A stretch of DNA of 64,000 nucleotides from CAG-390 sp045546615 (GCA_045546615.1 JAZQDD010000013.1:31177-95176), one strand, 5' to 3'. Positions 24,908-34,010 are shown, counted from the stretch's first letter. The notes: generated from the letters alone by a model not told the origin. A program made the numbers and translations.

Positions 24908-25662
24908 AGATCTTTTTGAAAATAAAGTATGACGGAAGCGCATACGGCGGATATCAGGTACAAAAAAATTGCCCGACGATTCAGAAAAAGCTGAATGATG
25001 CAGCAGAGTCGCTTTTTGGGTATGAATGTGACGTTACGGGATGTAGCCGCACTGATGCGGGCGTTCACGCCGAATGCTTTTGCGCGACCATCTCAAAAAA
25101 AGGAGAAGCAGGGCTTACGACTTCTATCCCCGTTGAAAAGCTCCCATTCGCACTAAATGTCAGATTGCCGGATGATATTGCTGTTTTTTTTGCGGAGTGG
25201 GTTGATGAGAGCTTTCACGCAAGATACGGCGTAAAGGAAAAAACTTATATTTATAAGATCCACAATGCTCCCGCGAGAGATCCGTTTTTGCGCAATAGGG
25301 CGTGGCATGTTCCAAAACGCTTTTCCGACGAGGCTGTTGCGGCGGCGGATAAAGCCGCAAGGCTGTTTTGCGGCAGGCACGATTTCACGTCCTATATGGC
25401 TGCAGGCTCAAAGGTCACGGATGCTGTTCGCAACGTAAAAAGCGCTTCTGTGACAAGGTGCGGTGATATCATCACCTTTACCGTTACCGCCGATGGTTTC
25501 CTCTATAACATGGTACGCATTATGTGTGGCACGCTTGTGGAGGTCATGGAAGGCGCACGCAGTGCAGAAGATATACCACAGGTCACCGCCGCCGCCGACC
25601 GTCGCGCGGCAGGACGTACCGCACCCGCACACGGACTTTATCTTTACGATGTGAAATATTGA
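24904..25662 (+). CDS. truA: tRNA pseudouridine(38-40) synthase TruA
   Basis: A 252-residue pseudouridine synthase acting on positions 38-40 of the tRNA anticodon arm. The catalytic Asp lies in CSRTDAGVHAE near residue 52, and FLYNMVR and the C-terminal GLYLYDV motif are conserved. The ecfA1-ecfA2-ecfT-truA order is the standard Firmicutes arrangement; here it is detached from its usual rplQ/rplM ribosomal neighbours. Confidence 0.96.
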   Translation: MKIFLKIKYDGSAYGGYQVQKNCPTIQKKLNDAAESLFGYECDVTGCSRTDAGVHAECFCATISKKGEAGLTTSIPVEKLPFALNVRLPDDIAVFFAEWVDESFHARYGVKEKTYIYKIHNAPARDPFLRNRAWHVPKRFSDEAVAAADKAARLFCGRHDFTSYMAAGSKVTDAVRNVKSASVTRCGDIITFTVTADGFLYNMVRIMCGTLVEVMEGARSAEDIPQVTAAADRRAAGRTAPAHGLYLYDVKY

Positions 25663-25677
25663 TTTTAAGGAGTTTTT

Positions 25678-26913
25678 ATGGCACTTATCGCTTGGAAAAA
25701 GAAAAAGACCGTCTCCGAGGCTGAAAAGAAAGAGGCTATACGCAACATTTTTGGCGAGGAGGGGGAATATAATAAATTTTATGACACCGTTTCCGCCGCT
25801 TACCGTGTTGCGGAGTTTGCGCTTTTGGCTGTGTTTCTTTTCTACGTAATTTATTCCGCGATCTCAAACGTCGGCAATATAACATACGAGAAGTTTGATT
25901 ATATAATCAGAAATTTTGCCGTTTCTTTGGATGAAAATTCCGATTATACGTCATCGATCTTCTATAATCCCGATGACGAGGCTGTTTTTTCTCTTTTTGG
26001 CGGGGGTATCGTTGTTTGTTCTGACTCGGAGGTCGAGATATTTTCCGCCACGGGACGAAAGACTTGCGCGGAGCGCCACGGATACGTTTCTCCGCGTCTT
26101 GCGGTTTCCGATAAATACGTTATCGCTTACGAGGAAAATGGCACCGAATATTCCGTGTACAATACCTTCTCAAAGGTGTATTCGGAAACGCTTCAATATC
26201 CGATAAAGGGAATTTGTGTTTCGGATGACGGTTATTATGCGATAATAACCCGCACGGATGAATATATCGGCGCGGTGGCTCTTTACGACTCATCTTTTAA
26301 AATGATAAACCGATATCTTAAAAATGCACATATCGTATCGGTCGATATTTCCGATGACGGCAGAGTGGCTGTTACAACACTTGGGGTAGATTCTTTGGGT
26401 GGATTTGTTACCGAGGTAACTACCTCTGTGATCGGAGAGAAGGATGTGGTTTCCACCGTACAGTATAGCGGAGCGCTTCCGTTGCGTTCTGTCTTTACTG
26501 ACAACGGTTTGATGCTTGTTTGCGAGGATCGCGTTGTGTTTTTTGATCAAAACGCAACAAAGGTCGCAGAGTATAGCTATCCGCAAGGCGAGCTTGCAAA
26601 GCTTGAGATATCCCGAAGTGCGGTTCTTGTTATTATAAAGGGCGATGCTATGAAGAAAGAGAATACCGCGCTCGTGATAGATTCAAGCGGAAAGCGTGCG
26701 GAATGTAAAACCGAAGGTACTGTTATATCAGCAGCTCTTTATGGGAGCAGCGGTTATGTTCTCACAGAAACGGGTATATATACTTTAGGTGAAGACAAAT
26801 ACGGCTTTACTGAAATACAAGGAGCGTTGTCGGGTGACGAGATCATTGCCTATGCTCAAAACAAACTTTACTATTGCGGTGCATCGAGCGCCAAAGTTAT
26901 AGAAACAGAATAA
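25678..26913 (+). CDS. DUF5711-type membrane-anchored beta-propeller-like protein
   Basis: A 411-residue protein matching the pattern of DUF5711 proteins of Clostridia: a basic N-terminus, one membrane segment near residues 47-63, then an extracytoplasmic domain of repeated short beta segments (for example DDGYYAIITRTDEYIGAVALYD and a similar DDGRVAVTTL segment), as in a WD/propeller-like fold. No catalytic residues are evident. It is followed 14 bases later by a CvpA-like gene, a pairing that suggests a cell-envelope role. The function is unknown. Confidence 0.75.
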   Translation: MALIAWKKKKTVSEAEKKEAIRNIFGEEGEYNKFYDTVSAAYRVAEFALLAVFLFYVIYSAISNVGNITYEKFDYIIRNFAVSLDENSDYTSSIFYNPDDEAVFSLFGGGIVVCSDSEVEIFSATGRKTCAERHGYVSPRLAVSDKYVIAYEENGTEYSVYNTFSKVYSETLQYPIKGICVSDDGYYAIITRTDEYIGAVALYDSSFKMINRYLKNAHIVSVDISDDGRVAVTTLGVDSLGGFVTEVTTSVIGEKDVVSTVQYSGALPLRSVFTDNGLMLVCEDRVVFFDQNATKVAEYSYPQGELAKLEISRSAVLVIIKGDAMKKENTALVIDSSGKRAECKTEGTVISAALYGSSGYVLTETGIYTLGEDKYGFTEIQGALSGDEIIAYAQNKLYYCGASSAKVIETE

Positions 26914-26927
26914 AAGAGAGGTTTACT

Positions 26928-27647
26928 ATGAATTGGATTTTTGATATTCTTTTAGTCGTTATTTTCGCTCTGATCGTTTTTGTTGATACAAAACGCGGTT
27001 TTGTCAAGGCTGTTTGGGGATTCGCGAGAGCCGCGGCGTCCGTTATACTGTCTTTAATGTTCGGAAGCGCAGTAGGTTTGCTTTTTAACAAGATATTCGT
27101 CCTTAATACCGTTACGAATACAGTCTACGCTGCTCTTGAACCGGTAATCGGTCTTACCAACGGTTCATATAATATTTCGGCGGCATTTGAAGGAAACGCG
27201 GGTTTTGCAGATCTTTTGTCGCGCTTTGGCGTTACTGCTGAGAGTCTGCAGGCAAAATACGGCGAGGTTGCTAACGCTACACAGGACACTCTCCGTGAGA
27301 TGGCTGAGTTTATTGCCAAGCCCATAGCTGATACGCTTTCCACTATCCTTGGATTCGTCGTTGTCTTTTTCGTTTCTATGATAGCTCTTTATATAGTCGG
27401 CAAGGTTGTTGACTTGCTTGCAAAGCTCCCTGTTATAAAGACTCTCAACTCATTCCTCGGAGCTGTTTTTGGCGCGGCAAGCGGCTTTATCTACATATGG
27501 ATAATTTGTCTTGTTCTCAGCATGGTTATTGAATATAGAGTCGCAGGTCAAACAACGGACAGCCTTGTGCTTATGGTAAGAGATTCACATTTGTTTAACT
27601 TCTTTTGCAAGTTTTCGCCGGTCGATTTTATCCATATAGGTTTATGA
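26928..27647 (+). CDS. CvpA-family membrane protein
   Basis: A 239-residue protein with a CvpA-like N-terminus (FDILLVVIFALIVFVDTKRGF, a first helix ending in a short Lys-Arg-Gly turn) and about four membrane segments: near 5-25, 30-50, 145-165 and 180-205. CvpA proteins are linked in other bacteria to colicin V secretion and envelope integrity. The ATG at 26928 has AGAGAGG upstream; an earlier in-frame start overlaps the preceding gene and is not used. The middle region (65-140) is longer than in E. coli CvpA. Confidence 0.8.
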   Translation: MNWIFDILLVVIFALIVFVDTKRGFVKAVWGFARAAASVILSLMFGSAVGLLFNKIFVLNTVTNTVYAALEPVIGLTNGSYNISAAFEGNAGFADLLSRFGVTAESLQAKYGEVANATQDTLREMAEFIAKPIADTLSTILGFVVVFFVSMIALYIVGKVVDLLAKLPVIKTLNSFLGAVFGAASGFIYIWIICLVLSMVIEYRVAGQTTDSLVLMVRDSHLFNFFCKFSPVDFIHIGL

Positions 27648-27686
27648 TGATTTGATCCCGAGTGGGAAAGGAAAGTGTTTTAAGTA

Positions 27687-30002
27687 ATGATCAAATGTTC
27701 AAGATGCAAGAAACGTCTTGCAATGATTTTCGTGACAAAAATGGAGGGCGGAGAAAAAAAGACGGAGGGGCTTTGTATGCACTGCGCCCGAGAGCTGGGG
27801 CTCCCTATCGAGGATATGATGGGGGATCACCTCAAAAAAATGGGACTCACTCCGGAGCAGATGGAGGAGCTTGAGGATAATGTTACCGAGTATTCTGATA
27901 ATATAGAGGAGCTGACATCCGACGACGAGGCACCCGTGCTCGGTGATGATGGCGGCGCTACTTCCATCGATATGCAAAAGCTGTTTTCCTCTGCTTTTGG
28001 TTCTCTCGATGAGAAAAAAGAGCCTGAAAAAAAGGATAAGGAAAAGAAAAACGGCAAAAAGGAAAAGGACGGGAAAAACGGTAGGGAATTTCTTGATAAA
28101 TATTGCAAGAATCTTACCGAGATAGCCCGTCGCGGCGGACTTGACCGCATAGTGGGCAGAAAGAATGAGCTTGCCCGCGTTATTCAGATACTTTGCCGCC
28201 GTCAGAAGAATAACCCCTGCCTTATCGGTGAGCCGGGCGTAGGTAAAACCGCCGTAGCTGAGGCTCTGGCGCAAAAGATCGCGGCGGGAGACGTTCCTTA
28301 CCGCCTCAAGGGAATGGAGCTGTATCTTGTCGACCTTACCGCCATTGTTGCAGGTACGCAGTTCAGAGGTCAGTTTGAACAAAGAATGCTTACTCTTATC
28401 AACGAGGTAAAGGCGGCGGGAAATATCATTCTCGTTATTGATGAGGTTCATAATATTGTCGGTGCGGGTGATGCCGAGGGTAGCATAAACGCCGCCAATA
28501 TTCTAAAGCCCGCACTCTCGCGCGGAGAAATAAGGGTCGTCGGCGCAACTACGCTCAAGGAGTATCGAAAGTATATCGAGAAGGACTCTGCGCTCGAGAG
28601 GCGTTTTCAGCCCGTTATGATAAACGAACCGTCCGTTGAGGAAGCGGTAGAGATGCTTCGCGGAATCAAGCATTACTACGAGGAATATCACCGCATCAGC
28701 GTTCCCGATGACGTGCTTCGCCGCACCGTCACGCTTTCCGAGCGTTATATTACCGACAGATATCTCCCCGACAAGGCAATAGACCTGCTTGACGAGGCGG
28801 CATCACAGCTTTCGCTTTCAAGTGCGGTCATTAATGAATCGTACGAGATCCGCGCAGAGCTTCTCAAGCTGAAAAAACAGCGCGAGGAAGCAGAGGCGGA
28901 GGTTGATAATAACGAAAATAAAAAGTATGAGATAATAGCTACGCTTCGTTCAAAGGAGCTTTCGCTTTCCGACCGCCTTGCTTTGCTTGAATCCGATGGC
29001 AACAAGGTCGTAATGACTCTGGAAAATCTTGCCGGCGTTATAGAGATATGGACGGGAATTCCAGCCACTTCCATTAAGGAAAACGAGTTTGAGAGAATAA
29101 ACCGCCTTGACGAAAGATTGAAAGCGCGTATTGTTGGACAGGATGCGGCGGTAGATGCCGTCAGCCGTGCCATCAAACGCAGCCGCGCTGGCATTTCCTA
29201 TAAGAGAAAGCCTGTTTCGTTTATTTTTGCAGGGCCTACGGGCGTTGGTAAGACCGAGCTTGTAAAGGTGCTTGCGGCAGACCTTTTCAGTACCCCCGAA
29301 ACGCTTATTCGCTTTGATATGTCGGAGTTTATGGAAAAGCACACGGTGTCAAGGCTCATCGGATCGCCCCCCGGATACGTCGGCTACGATGAGGCAGGTC
29401 AGCTTACCGAAAAGATCAGGCGCAGACCTTATTCCGTGGTTTTGTTTGACGAAATAGAAAAAGCCCATCCCGACGTGCTTAACATCCTGCTCCAGATACT
29501 TGATGACGGCAGAATAACAGATGCGCAGGGACGTACCGTAAACTTTGAAAATACAGTCATCGTTATGACCACAAACGCAGGCTCAACAGGCTCTGCCGCC
29601 GCACTCGGCTTTACTGCATCCGCCAAGGAAGCGGAGAAGAACAAGACCGAAAAGGCTCTGCTTTCGTTTTTACGCCCTGAATTTGTGAACCGTGTTGACG
29701 AAGTCATAACCTTCAATGCGCTGTCTCGCGAAAACTTTACGGAGATCGCCGCAATTATGCTTTCTGACCTTGCGGGTGTTTTAAGAGATAAGGGCATAGC
29801 ACTGACCTTCACGCGCCCCGCCGCCGAGCTTGTGGCTGAAAGCTCCTATTCAGTCAAGTACGGCGCGCGCAATATGCGCCGTTTCATCAGCCGCGAGATC
29901 GAGGATAAGATCGCGAACGAGATCATCTCGGGCTATGGTAAACAGATAACAAACGTAAAGGTGTCTGTTTTTGAGGGCGCAATAAAAGTAGAATGTAATT
30001 AA
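27687..30002 (+). CDS. ClpE/ClpC-type AAA+ unfoldase with N-terminal zinc finger
   Basis: A 771-residue Hsp100 protein. A zinc-binding N-terminus (Cys4, Cys7, Cys30, Cys33) resembles that of ClpE and McsA and replaces the Clp N-domain. A Lys/Asp-rich linker spans about 105-135. AAA1 has Walker A GEPGVGKT at 181-188, a short coiled middle domain lies near 390-430, and AAA2 has GPTGVGKT near residue 518. The AAA2 loop includes AALGF near residue 640, in the position of the ClpP-binding (I/V/L)GF loop, so it likely feeds a ClpP protease encoded elsewhere. ClpE is the closest named family; ClpC without N-domain is the alternative. No CtsR/McsA/McsB genes adjoin. Confidence 0.85.
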   Translation: MIKCSRCKKRLAMIFVTKMEGGEKKTEGLCMHCARELGLPIEDMMGDHLKKMGLTPEQMEELEDNVTEYSDNIEELTSDDEAPVLGDDGGATSIDMQKLFSSAFGSLDEKKEPEKKDKEKKNGKKEKDGKNGREFLDKYCKNLTEIARRGGLDRIVGRKNELARVIQILCRRQKNNPCLIGEPGVGKTAVAEALAQKIAAGDVPYRLKGMELYLVDLTAIVAGTQFRGQFEQRMLTLINEVKAAGNIILVIDEVHNIVGAGDAEGSINAANILKPALSRGEIRVVGATTLKEYRKYIEKDSALERRFQPVMINEPSVEEAVEMLRGIKHYYEEYHRISVPDDVLRRTVTLSERYITDRYLPDKAIDLLDEAASQLSLSSAVINESYEIRAELLKLKKQREEAEAEVDNNENKKYEIIATLRSKELSLSDRLALLESDGNKVVMTLENLAGVIEIWTGIPATSIKENEFERINRLDERLKARIVGQDAAVDAVSRAIKRSRAGISYKRKPVSFIFAGPTGVGKTELVKVLAADLFSTPETLIRFDMSEFMEKHTVSRLIGSPPGYVGYDEAGQLTEKIRRRPYSVVLFDEIEKAHPDVLNILLQILDDGRITDAQGRTVNFENTVIVMTTNAGSTGSAAALGFTASAKEAEKNKTEKALLSFLRPEFVNRVDEVITFNALSRENFTEIAAIMLSDLAGVLRDKGIALTFTRPAAELVAESSYSVKYGARNMRRFISREIEDKIANEIISGYGKQITNVKVSVFEGAIKVECN

Positions 30003-30018
30003 ATTTTAAGGAATCAAA

Positions 30019-32700
30019 ATGGAGTCTTGGCAGCGTTTTACCGCCGAGGAGGCGGCACGAAAACTGAATACAGATATTTCGCTGGGACGCACATCAGAGA
30101 AGAAGCGACCGCCGCGCAAGCGCAGAGAATCGGTCTTTCTTTTGCCGCGCGCGGATATTCGTGAATGCGTTATGTCAACTATGACGGATGCGGCGGTTAT
30201 GATATTTTTTATCACCGCCGTTGTGTCTATGCTTGTCGGAGAATTGCGCGAGTCAGCGATGGCGCTCGCGGTGCTTTTGACGGCATGCATGATTGCGGGA
30301 TATATGAAATTTTCATCTCGCATCAAGCTCTTTCGCCTTGCGGAGAAAATGCTCCCTACGGTGAATCTGCTGTCAGAGGGCAATGTTAGAACTGCTGATT
30401 CTCGCGATATTTCAGTCGGAGACGTGATCATTCTTTTACGTGGTGACGTAGTTCCCGCGGATTGCCGACTCATTCGCTCGTCTCACCTTAAAACAATTGA
30501 GTATTTTACCGATGTGGCAACGGCAAAACGCCGCGCGCGAGTGCTCGAAAAAAATGCCAACACCGTGTATGGCGACTCTGACGAGCGCGAGAGCTATGAT
30601 AACATGATATACGCAGGCTCTACGATCGTCTCGGGTAAATGCAAGGCTTTAGTCGTTGCTATCGGAAAGGATACTCGCGCGGCCATGATCGATTCGGGGA
30701 TACCGCTTACACCTGACGAGCCAATGCCGCCGTCGGTTGTTGCGTTCTCGAAGCGCGGTCGCGGCTTTGCCACGGCTATGCTCATAGCGGTATTGCCCAT
30801 TACCATAATCGGTACGGTTTGCCAGCCGCAGGATGGGCTCGGTATAGTAAGTGTGTTTTTTCTTGCTGTCGCTCTGTCGCTTACATCATTCAGTGAAATT
30901 TCTGCCTCTGCCGCAGAAAGCATAGTTTTGGGCAGTCTGTCCGAAATCGAGGACGGGGCGCGTATTGCCATCGCCTCAAGATCTGATGCGCTCGCGCAGA
31001 CGGATACTTTGCTTATACTATGCGAATCAGCAGTTCTCGATACGGAGCGGCATATTCGCCGTATTTTTTGGAACGGTGCGGACAAGAGAGGTTCTTTGAC
31101 ATCGGGGGCAATGAAGCCGCTTGCCGAGAAGCTTGATAAATTGATCGCCGCCGCAGAACTTATGAGGGCAAATGCGCCCATCGCGGATGCGGATGCTTTT
31201 TCCGCTTATGTAAAAAGCATGGGGATAAGCCGCAAATGGAATATAAGCGAGGGAAAAAGTTCTACTCCTCGTATTGATTTCCCATCCGCAGGCGCATTTT
31301 CCGCCGTTGTTATTGATGAAAAGACAGCCCCCGTCAGCAAAGAAATAATTTCCTGCGCGCAGAATGCGGCATTGATACGTAATTGCCGCAAATACCGTTC
31401 GTCAAAGGGCGATATCAAGCCGCTGGATCAGCCCACGGCGCTGAAGGCTGTGGCGGAGTTTAACAAGTATCGCAGTCTCGGTCTGTCTCCGTATACTATT
31501 GCATCAACAGTATCATCATCAGAGGGAATGGTGTTTGAGGGGATCATTGCCGTTGGTATCGCTGTTCCCGAACACAACAAAGCGTCTGTTGATGCACTCA
31601 GAAGCGTAGGAGTGCGCCCTATCTTCATTATGCCCGAAGAAAATGAGGAAAGCGTTTTTGCGGCTCAATCATGCGGTATAGCTGATCCTTCATTCGCAGA
31701 CGGCGGTATCGCTATAGCGAGCCAATTTCCCGACGGCGCGAACATGGAACAGCTCGTCGCTTCCTGCTCGGTTTTTGTTGGATTTGGTAAAAAAGGTACT
31801 GCGGAAATATCCCGTGTCCTTGCCGAAAAGGGCGCAAAGTCTGCGGCAATAGTGCTTGATTCGTTTGATCTGCGCGATGTTGCTCCGAATACTTCTGCTA
31901 TTTCAATCGATGGCGAGTCTCCCGATTCAGCGCGTCTTTCCGCATCTGCCGCCGTAAGATCGGCGGACCGCAATAATAAAAAAAGCGGGTTCGGAATGTT
32001 TTTTGCCATCGTAAGTGCGACGCGAAACGCCAAAGCAAGGCTAAAAGCCTGCGGAGAATATTTTACCACCTGCGCCGCGTTCAGAGCGGTGTTTGCCCTG
32101 TTGCCCGTCGTCTCCGGCTTGCCGACGGCTGTGCCGTCCGTTCCGTTGATTTTGTTGACGGGGCTGTTTGGCGATATTGCCGCTGTGTGCGTTCTTGCCG
32201 GTGCGGCGAATGCTCCGACGCCGAGATACAATGTGCCTCAAACTAATGAAAAGACGGATGTGATATCCCGTCTGCTTTCTGTATGCGGAGGTCTTTTTGT
32301 CGGCTCGGCAACAAGCGGTATAGGTATGATCCTTGCCGCAAACGGGGTATTATGGACGGAATCATACGCTTCGTATGCTTTGCCCACCGTTTGCTTTGTT
32401 CAGCTATCGGTTCTCGGCGTTTCTCTTTACAAATCACGTGCCAAAGTTTTCGGAACTCCGTTTGTAGTTTATGCCATTGTAAATTCACTCGTGTGTGTAA
32501 TCCCATATACTATTGCATATTTCACCGCGCCGTCTGCAATGTTATCGCTCATTTCAATATTCTTCGGCTTGGCTTCGGCGCACAAGCTGGTTATGCTTTG
32601 CGCACCCGTAAGTGCGCTCTTCACCGCCGCAGTTCTGCTGTTTGCTCAAAAACTGATAAGCGGAGCTGTAAAGTCAGGTTTTATTAAGGATCAAGCCTAA
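30019..32700 (+). CDS. Degenerate P-type ATPase-like membrane protein, catalytic motifs lost
   Basis: An 893-residue protein with the layout of a P2-type (calcium-pump-like) ATPase: helices near 55-95, an actuator-like domain (ISVGDVIILLRGDVVPADCR near 131-150, then GSTIVSGKCKALVVAIGKDT near 200-219), helices near 250-300, a cytoplasmic domain, and six helices in the last 220 residues. Every catalytic motif is altered. TGE reads TDV (164-166), PEGLP is gone, the CSDKTGT site reads CESAVLD (335-341) with Ser in place of the phosphorylated Asp, the TGD motif reads PEE, and GDGxND is absent. The reading frame is intact over 2.7 kb, so it is a maintained pseudoenzyme, not a decayed gene. It sits 16 bases after the Clp gene. 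Function unknown. Confidence 0.75.
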   Translation: MESWQRFTAEEAARKLNTDISLGRTSEKKRPPRKRRESVFLLPRADIRECVMSTMTDAAVMIFFITAVVSMLVGELRESAMALAVLLTACMIAGYMKFSSRIKLFRLAEKMLPTVNLLSEGNVRTADSRDISVGDVIILLRGDVVPADCRLIRSSHLKTIEYFTDVATAKRRARVLEKNANTVYGDSDERESYDNMIYAGSTIVSGKCKALVVAIGKDTRAAMIDSGIPLTPDEPMPPSVVAFSKRGRGFATAMLIAVLPITIIGTVCQPQDGLGIVSVFFLAVALSLTSFSEISASAAESIVLGSLSEIEDGARIAIASRSDALAQTDTLLILCESAVLDTERHIRRIFWNGADKRGSLTSGAMKPLAEKLDKLIAAAELMRANAPIADADAFSAYVKSMGISRKWNISEGKSSTPRIDFPSAGAFSAVVIDEKTAPVSKEIISCAQNAALIRNCRKYRSSKGDIKPLDQPTALKAVAEFNKYRSLGLSPYTIASTVSSSEGMVFEGIIAVGIAVPEHNKASVDALRSVGVRPIFIMPEENEESVFAAQSCGIADPSFADGGIAIASQFPDGANMEQLVASCSVFVGFGKKGTAEISRVLAEKGAKSAAIVLDSFDLRDVAPNTSAISIDGESPDSARLSASAAVRSADRNNKKSGFGMFFAIVSATRNAKARLKACGEYFTTCAAFRAVFALLPVVSGLPTAVPSVPLILLTGLFGDIAAVCVLAGAANAPTPRYNVPQTNEKTDVISRLLSVCGGLFVGSATSGIGMILAANGVLWTESYASYALPTVCFVQLSVLGVSLYKSRAKVFGTPFVVYAIVNSLVCVIPYTIAYFTAPSAMLSLISIFFGLASAHKLVMLCAPVSALFTAAVLLFAQKLISGAVKSGFIKDQA

Positions 32701-32741
32701 TATTTGTATTGCCGCCATATAATTCTTGTGGAGGTGATACG

Positions 32742-33047
32742 GTGAAGAGAATGAACACGGCGTGCCTTAGGGAAAAGGACGTAATAAATCTTTGCGGAGG
32801 TGTTGTGCTCGGCAACGTGTGCGACATTGAGTTTGACGCTTGTGACGGAAAAATATGCGCTTTGCTCGTAGGGAAGGAGCGCGGACTTTTTTGCTTTGGT
32901 AAAGATTCTATGTATGTGATTCCATGGTGCAGGATCGAATGCATCGGTGAAGATGCCGTGCTTGTAAGAGTGCCCGAGGGGGAGCTTTGCGCACTTTCCG
33001 ATGAAAAAAAACGCTCGGGAGACAGTGACGGCTTTTTCAAAATGTAA
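32742..33047 (+). CDS. YlmC/YmxH-family PRC-barrel protein
   Basis: A 101-residue small protein with the YlmC/YmxH pattern: LREKDVINLCGGVVLGNVCD near the N-terminus, then an IPWCRIECIGEDAVLV segment. It is a PRC-barrel-like fold found in spore-forming Firmicutes and linked to sporulation genes there. GGAGGTG at 32730-32736 places the start at GTG 32742; ATG 32751 and an earlier in-frame ATG at 32709 are less well positioned. It closes the ruvC-to-ylmC run. Confidence 0.8.
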   Translation: MKRMNTACLREKDVINLCGGVVLGNVCDIEFDACDGKICALLVGKERGLFCFGKDSMYVIPWCRIECIGEDAVLVRVPEGELCALSDEKKRSGDSDGFFKM

Positions 33048-33074
33048 ATTTTTTGTTAACACGCAAAAAGTATC

Positions 33075-33103
33075 TTGCAATATTGTAAATATTGTGGTAT
33101 AAT
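33075..33103 (+). promoter_or_regulatory. Promoter of the rpsB-tsf operon
   Basis: TTGCAA at 33075-33080 and TATAAT at 33098-33103 are separated by 17 bases. The transcript would carry a leader of about 130 bases before rpsB, which contains the structure described at 33153-33213. Confidence 0.8.
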
Positions 33104-33152
33104 CCCAATGTTTGCGTCGGACTTAATGGTGGACGGCGCAATAAAAAACACA

Positions 33153-33213
33153 CACGGTGACCGCAGGGGTCACGGTGCCTGCCGCGCGGCAGGTCGGTCT
33201 CTTTTTCACCGTG
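33153..33213 (+). promoter_or_regulatory. Structured rpsB leader with mutually exclusive stems
   Basis: Three complementary pairs can be read. CACGGTGA (33153-33160) can pair with TCACCGTG (33206-33213) to close the whole element. GTGACC (33157-33162) can instead pair with GGTCAC (33168-33173), competing for the same bases. CCTGCC/GGCAGG (33178-33193) forms a compact GC hairpin followed by a T-rich stretch at 33198-33206. This looks like an autoregulatory ribosomal-protein leader or attenuator. Binding of S2 is inferred from its position only. Confidence 0.55.
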
Positions 33214-33242
33214 GTGGAAAAACCAAAAAGGAGGACATTAAA

Positions 33243-33983
33243 ATGTCAGTTATCACCATCAAGCAGCTGCTTGAAGCAGGCGTCCATTTCGGACACCACA
33301 CAAGAAGATGGAACCCTAAAATGCAGGAGTACATCTACACCGAGAGAAACGGTATCTACATCATCGACCTTCAGAAGACCGTTAAGAAGTTTGAGGAGGC
33401 TTATATGTTCATTCGTGACGTAGCGGCTTCCGGTAAGAACGTTCTTTTTGTAGGCACCAAGAAGCAGGCTGCCGACGCCATCAAGGAAGAGGCAGAGAGA
33501 TGCGGCATGTACTACGTTAACGTACGTTGGCCCGGCGGAATGATGACCAACTTCAAGACCATCAAGAAGTCCATCAGTCGTCTTAACAGCCTTGCTAAGA
33601 TGAGCGAGGACGGAACGTTCGATATGCTCCCCAAGAAGGAAGCTGCCGCACGCCAGAAGGAAATGCTCGACCTCGAGAAGAACTACGGCGGTATCAGAAC
33701 CATGACCGAACTTCCTGCTGCTGTTTTCATCGTTGACCCCAAGAAGGAAGCTAATGCCGTTAAGGAAGCTAAGAAGCTCGGTATCCCCGTTGTTGCTATC
33801 GTTGATACCAACTGCGATCCCGATGATGCTGATTACATCATTCCCGGTAACGATGACGCTATTCGCGCTATCAAGCTCATCTCCCACGTTCTCGCTGATG
33901 CTGTTATCGAGGGCAATCAGGGTGAGCAGACCGCTCCCGAGGCAGAGGAAGCAGTAGAGGCTGCTGAGGCTGACGCAGAGTAA
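33243..33983 (+). CDS. rpsB: 30S ribosomal protein S2
   Basis: A 246-residue S2 protein (GVHFGHHTRRWNPKM near residues 12-26, DLQKT near 42). The Glu/Ala-rich acidic tail is usual. AAGGAGG at 33228-33234 selects the ATG at 33243 over an upstream open extension through the leader. It is paired with tsf as in most bacteria. Confidence 0.98.
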   Translation: MSVITIKQLLEAGVHFGHHTRRWNPKMQEYIYTERNGIYIIDLQKTVKKFEEAYMFIRDVAASGKNVLFVGTKKQAADAIKEEAERCGMYYVNVRWPGGMMTNFKTIKKSISRLNSLAKMSEDGTFDMLPKKEAAARQKEMLDLEKNYGGIRTMTELPAAVFIVDPKKEANAVKEAKKLGIPVVAIVDTNCDPDDADYIIPGNDDAIRAIKLISHVLADAVIEGNQGEQTAPEAEEAVEAAEADAE

Positions 33984-34010
33984 TTAAAATAAATTCACAG
34001 GAGAAATAAA

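Noticed and set aside
30019..32700. Functional calcium or cation pump
   Set aside because: Phosphorylation Asp, TGE, TGD and GDGxND motifs are all missing, so ATP-driven transport by the usual mechanism is not possible.
33075..33242. In-frame N-terminal extension of rpsB
   Set aside because: The region holds the promoter and structured leader; the S2 family starts at the ATG preceded by AAGGAGG.
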